A DNA stretch of 7,844 nt from Actinomycetota bacterium (lineage in GTDB: Bacteria; Actinomycetota; Thermoleophilia; UBA2241), in NCBI GenBank assembly GCA_003132645.1, contig PKYM01000033.1:163-8006 (forward strand), given 5' to 3'. Numbering within the stretch: position 1 is the first letter of the stretch; each line of letters begins with the position of its first letter. The notes beneath the pieces are model-generated. The model did not search any database, was not told the origin of the DNA, and worked only from the letters and a program-made list of their open reading frames with translations. The translations under genes were made by a program, and so were the position numbers. This document shows positions 6,169 through 7,844 of this stretch, piece after piece.

Positions 6169-7610
6169 GCGGAGACCTCCGGTCGGGGACTCACGACGCC
6201 GGCGCCGACCGACCGCGCGGCGGCGCGGGGGGCGATGTGTTCGGTGAACTTCTGGACGGAGTTGATCGGCACGTCGAACACCTCGCTGATGTGGAACTTG
6301 GCTTCGATCGCGCCGGGTTCGCTGGGATAGGTCAGCTCCTGCACGGGGATCAGTCCCAGCCCGAACTCGCGGCGTACTTCGTGCATGATGAGCGGGTCGG
6401 AGAGGTCGGCCGTGCTTACGCCAAGCCGCCCGGCCACGTGTGCCTTTGCCTGCTCCAGACGCATCCCTCGGGTCATCTGCATGCGGGCCACCAGATCTCC
6501 AGCGGTTCGCATTCCACCCATGCCCGAGGCGAGCGCATGGCTGCAGGCCATGCCCAGCGGGTCACCGACACCCACCTACAACCCGTCGAGCCGCCCGACC
6601 TGGCGCATGGCGCGCGACACGCGGGCGACCGCGTCGACGGGCGGATACGGGGTCATGGGCACCCCGCCGACGCCCATGCCGACGTTCATGTGCACGGGGA
6701 TCTCGGCCTCGGCGACGCACGGCTTGACGATGGTCAGCGCGCGCGCCACGTTCCAGGCGACCGACTTCGTGGTGTTGACGTTGACGGCCGGCCCGAACAT
6801 GGTCACGCCGGCTTCGGCGGCGACCTTGACCAGGTCGCGCGGCCACATGCCGGCCAGGCGCCGGCCGTGGAACTCGAGCTGGCCGTGCATGCCGAGCACG
6901 AACTCGCTCGCCATGCCGAGCTCGATGCCGATGTCGGGATGTCGGCTCTTGATTTCCTCGACGGCCCGCAGGGCGGCGAGAAGGTCGGCGTCGCCGGCGG
7001 CGCCGGCGGTGTCGAAGTCGAGACCGTCGGCGCCGGCCTCGATCATGCCCTCGGCGACGAAGACCATGTCGCGGACGGCGTGCTCCATGGCCTCTTCCTG
7101 GGCCGCCCGGGCTTCGTCGATGCGGCCCAGCGGCATGAGCTCGGACCAGTTGGGCACGGGGCCGTCGGGCTGCGAGTAGCGGCCCAGGTCGGGCATCGCG
7201 CCATATTGCAGCGGCGCCACCAGATTGAGCTGCGCCGACTTCATGGTCTGGGTCTCGAATGAGAGGATGGTCTTGATCGCCTTGTAGGAGTAATCGATGT
7301 GGTAGAGCTCGATGATGTCGGCGCCGCGGTGGCTCTGGTAGCTGTAGAGCTCGTCGAGCCGCGTGCCCGAGTCGAGGTTGCCCGAGCCGTCGCACGACAG
7401 GATCAGCTCGTCGCCCACGTCGACGGCGCTGAACTTGGCATTCGAAGCGAAGATCTCGAGCAGCTGGTCGAGATCTTCGGGCGCGAGCGGCTCGGTCTTG
7501 GCCTTCTTGGCGCCCAGCGCCGTGGCCTCTTCGAGGTCGGCGCGGATCTCACTCGGCGTCATGCGGATGAGCGAACCGTCGCCCAGGCGCGTCATCACGC
7601 TGTGCTCCAT
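6165..7610 (-). CDS. mtbB: Dimethylamine methyltransferase with in-frame UAG (pyrrolysine 345)
   Basis: The product is 481 residues when the single UAG is read as pyrrolysine, close to the roughly 467 of archaeal MtbB. The enzyme demethylates dimethylamine to monomethylamine and methylates a corrinoid protein. Visible family blocks are ELYHIDYSYKAIK, PLQYGAMPDLGRY, GADGLDFDTAGAAGDAD, GIELGMASEFVLGMHG and MNVGMGVGGVPM. The phrase LDGL-O-VGVGDPLGM spans the UAG (6578-6576), then GMGGMRTAGDLVARMQ. The Pyl residue is 356 in M. barkeri. The start is ATG 7610 with AGGAGG five bases upstream; the TTG at 7667 has no such site and adds a non-homologous Arg-rich stretch. A C-terminal tail of about 25 residues after TEHIAP looks like an addition and overlaps the mttB ribosome-binding site. 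It is the first gene of the operon. Confidence 0.94.
6176..6180 (-). promoter_or_regulatory. Internal ribosome-binding site for mttB
   Basis: GGAGG lies seven bases before the GTG at 6168, within the last codons of mtbB. It decides the mttB start and shows that mttB can initiate on its own besides coupling through the GTGA overlap. Initiation here cannot supply the protein after the mttB UAG without amber decoding. Confidence 0.8.
6576..6578 (-). other. In-frame UAG, predicted pyrrolysine codon 345 of MtbB
   Basis: The codon is TAG with context GAC GGG TTG TAG GTG GGT. It falls exactly between the conserved D-G-(L/I) and VGVGDP segments that flank pyrrolysine in MtbB proteins. Family residues continue in the same frame for 136 further codons. 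Confidence 0.93.
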
Positions 7611-7615
7611 AGGAC

Positions 7616-7621
7616 CCTCCT
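7616..7621 (-). promoter_or_regulatory. Ribosome-binding site fixing the mtbB start
   Basis: AGGAGG sits five bases before ATG 7610. It selects this start over the longer in-frame TTG at 7667. Confidence 0.85.
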
Positions 7622-7670
7622 GGCCTTCTGTCCGCCGGCGTCGACCGCCTCCCCGGTGAGCGGACAATTA

Positions 7671-7690
7671 AGTCATTCGGATAAATGACT
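7671..7690. promoter_or_regulatory. Inverted repeat at the start of the mtbB transcript
   Basis: The dyad AGTCATT-N6-AATGACT has exact 7-base arms. It lies just downstream of the predicted -10 box, about +2 to +21 of the mtbB transcript. It could be an operator at which a repressor blocks initiation, or a 5' mRNA stem-loop that protects the message. The AT-rich composition stands out from the surrounding sequence. Confidence 0.55.
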
Positions 7691-7698
7691 CGCGTGGT

Positions 7699-7729
7699 AT
7701 TCTATGTGGCGCGAGCCGGGGGGTGTCAA
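7699..7729 (-). promoter_or_regulatory. Methylamine operon promoter, TTGACA-N19-TAGAAT
   Basis: A consensus -35 (TTGACA, 7729-7724) is separated by 19 bp from a good -10 (TAGAAT, 7704-7699), reading toward mtbB. The start point would be near 7692, giving a leader of about 80 bases. A 19-bp spacer is two bases longer than optimal and is characteristic of promoters that MerR-family proteins activate by distorting the spacer. Only a weak dyad (GGC-N4-GCC) is visible inside the spacer. Confidence 0.6.
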
Positions 7730-7742
7730 GTGGCGGCGGCGG

Positions 7743-7771
7743 TTCGGATGCAACCACCGGCCACGTAGATA
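7743..7771 (+). promoter_or_regulatory. Weak promoter for the divergent regulator gene
   Basis: TTCGGA (7743-7748) and TAGATA (7766-7771) are spaced 17 bp apart, with an alternative -10 TATACT at 7770-7775. Transcription would begin near 7778, just before the GGAGGG ribosome-binding site. The match is modest. Confidence 0.35.
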
Positions 7772-7801
7772 TACTGCGGTGCCGAAACGAGGAGGGTCGC
7801 T

Positions 7802-7844
7802 TTGCCACGCGAGACCAAGACCACGCGCCGCTGGGAGGTTGGCG
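7802..7844 (+). CDS. Start of a divergent gene, probable MerR-family regulator (partial)
   Basis: Only 14 codons are in the window, reading MPRETKTTRRWEVG from a TTG start at 7802. GGAGGG (7791-7796) lies five bases upstream. The W-x-V-G phrase after a short basic lead matches the beginning of MerR/TipA-type proteins, in which it opens the first DNA-binding helix. The gene is divergent from the methylamine operon, whose promoter has the 19-bp spacer that MerR activators act on, and this supports the guess. The product would then be a local activator responding to an amine, a cobalamin or another signal. Fourteen residues are too few for a firm family call. Confidence 0.45.
   Translation, partial: MPRETKTTRRWEVG

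Noticed and set aside
7611..7667. Longer mtbB start at TTG 7667
   Set aside because: It adds an Arg-rich stretch without homology; ATG 7610 has AGGAGG at ideal spacing.
7611..7691. Cobalamin riboswitch in the mtbB leader
   Set aside because: The predicted leader is only about 80 bases, too short for a B12 riboswitch, and no B12-box-like sequence was seen.
1..7844. CRISPR arrays, tRNA genes (including pylT), insertion sequences or att sites
   Set aside because: No regularly spaced repeats, tRNA-like cloverleaf, transposase or integrase-like sequence was recognised on either strand.

Overview
The window is very GC-rich (roughly two-thirds G+C by eye). Its genes have bacterial-style Shine-Dalgarno sites, a VapBC-like gene pair at one end and the first codons of a probable MerR-type regulator at the other. 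This points to a high-GC bacterium living on methylated amines, probably an anaerobe. The phylum cannot be fixed from the sequence, and an archaeal origin looks less likely.

The central feature is a minus-strand operon of five genes for corrinoid-dependent methylamine metabolism, read from about 7692 down to 779. In order these are mtbB (dimethylamine methyltransferase, 7610-6165), mttB (trimethylamine methyltransferase, 6168-4699), a cognate corrinoid protein (4620-3979), an APC-family permease (3882-2266), and a second MttB-superfamily enzyme (2269-779). Both mtbB and mttB are interrupted by one in-frame UAG. Each UAG sits where this family places pyrrolysine (codon 345 and codon 328), and strongly conserved family sequence continues on both sides. 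They should be read as full-length Pyl proteins, not as pseudogenes or pairs of short ORFs. The second MttB homologue has serine at the equivalent position, so it belongs to the Pyl-free quaternary-amine branch. The methyltransferases would demethylate their amines and pass the methyl group to Co(I) of the corrinoid protein. No pylT/S/B/C/D, no corrinoid:carrier methyltransferase (MtbA or MtrH-like) and no RamA-type activator lie in the window, so these must be elsewhere.

Upstream of mtbB a 134-base divergent region carries a TTGACA/TAGAAT promoter with a 19-bp spacer. That spacing is the usual mark of MerR-activated promoters, and the divergent gene beginning at 7802 carries a WEVG motif typical of MerR N-termini. 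A 7+7 bp dyad lies at the expected start of the mtbB transcript.

The left end (1-652, plus strand) carries a perfect 26-bp palindrome, a ribbon-helix-helix antitoxin-like gene and an overlapping PIN-domain toxin-like gene. Both genes show signs of decay. The convergent gap (653-778) is extremely G-rich, with quadruplex-capable runs. It also holds a large hairpin that encloses the UAG terminator of the last methyltransferase gene.

Less obvious signals are a shared GGG-TTG-UAG-G context at both Pyl codons, a local fall in third-position GC just after each Pyl codon, and the one UAG used as a terminator, which is followed by a 119-codon open frame.
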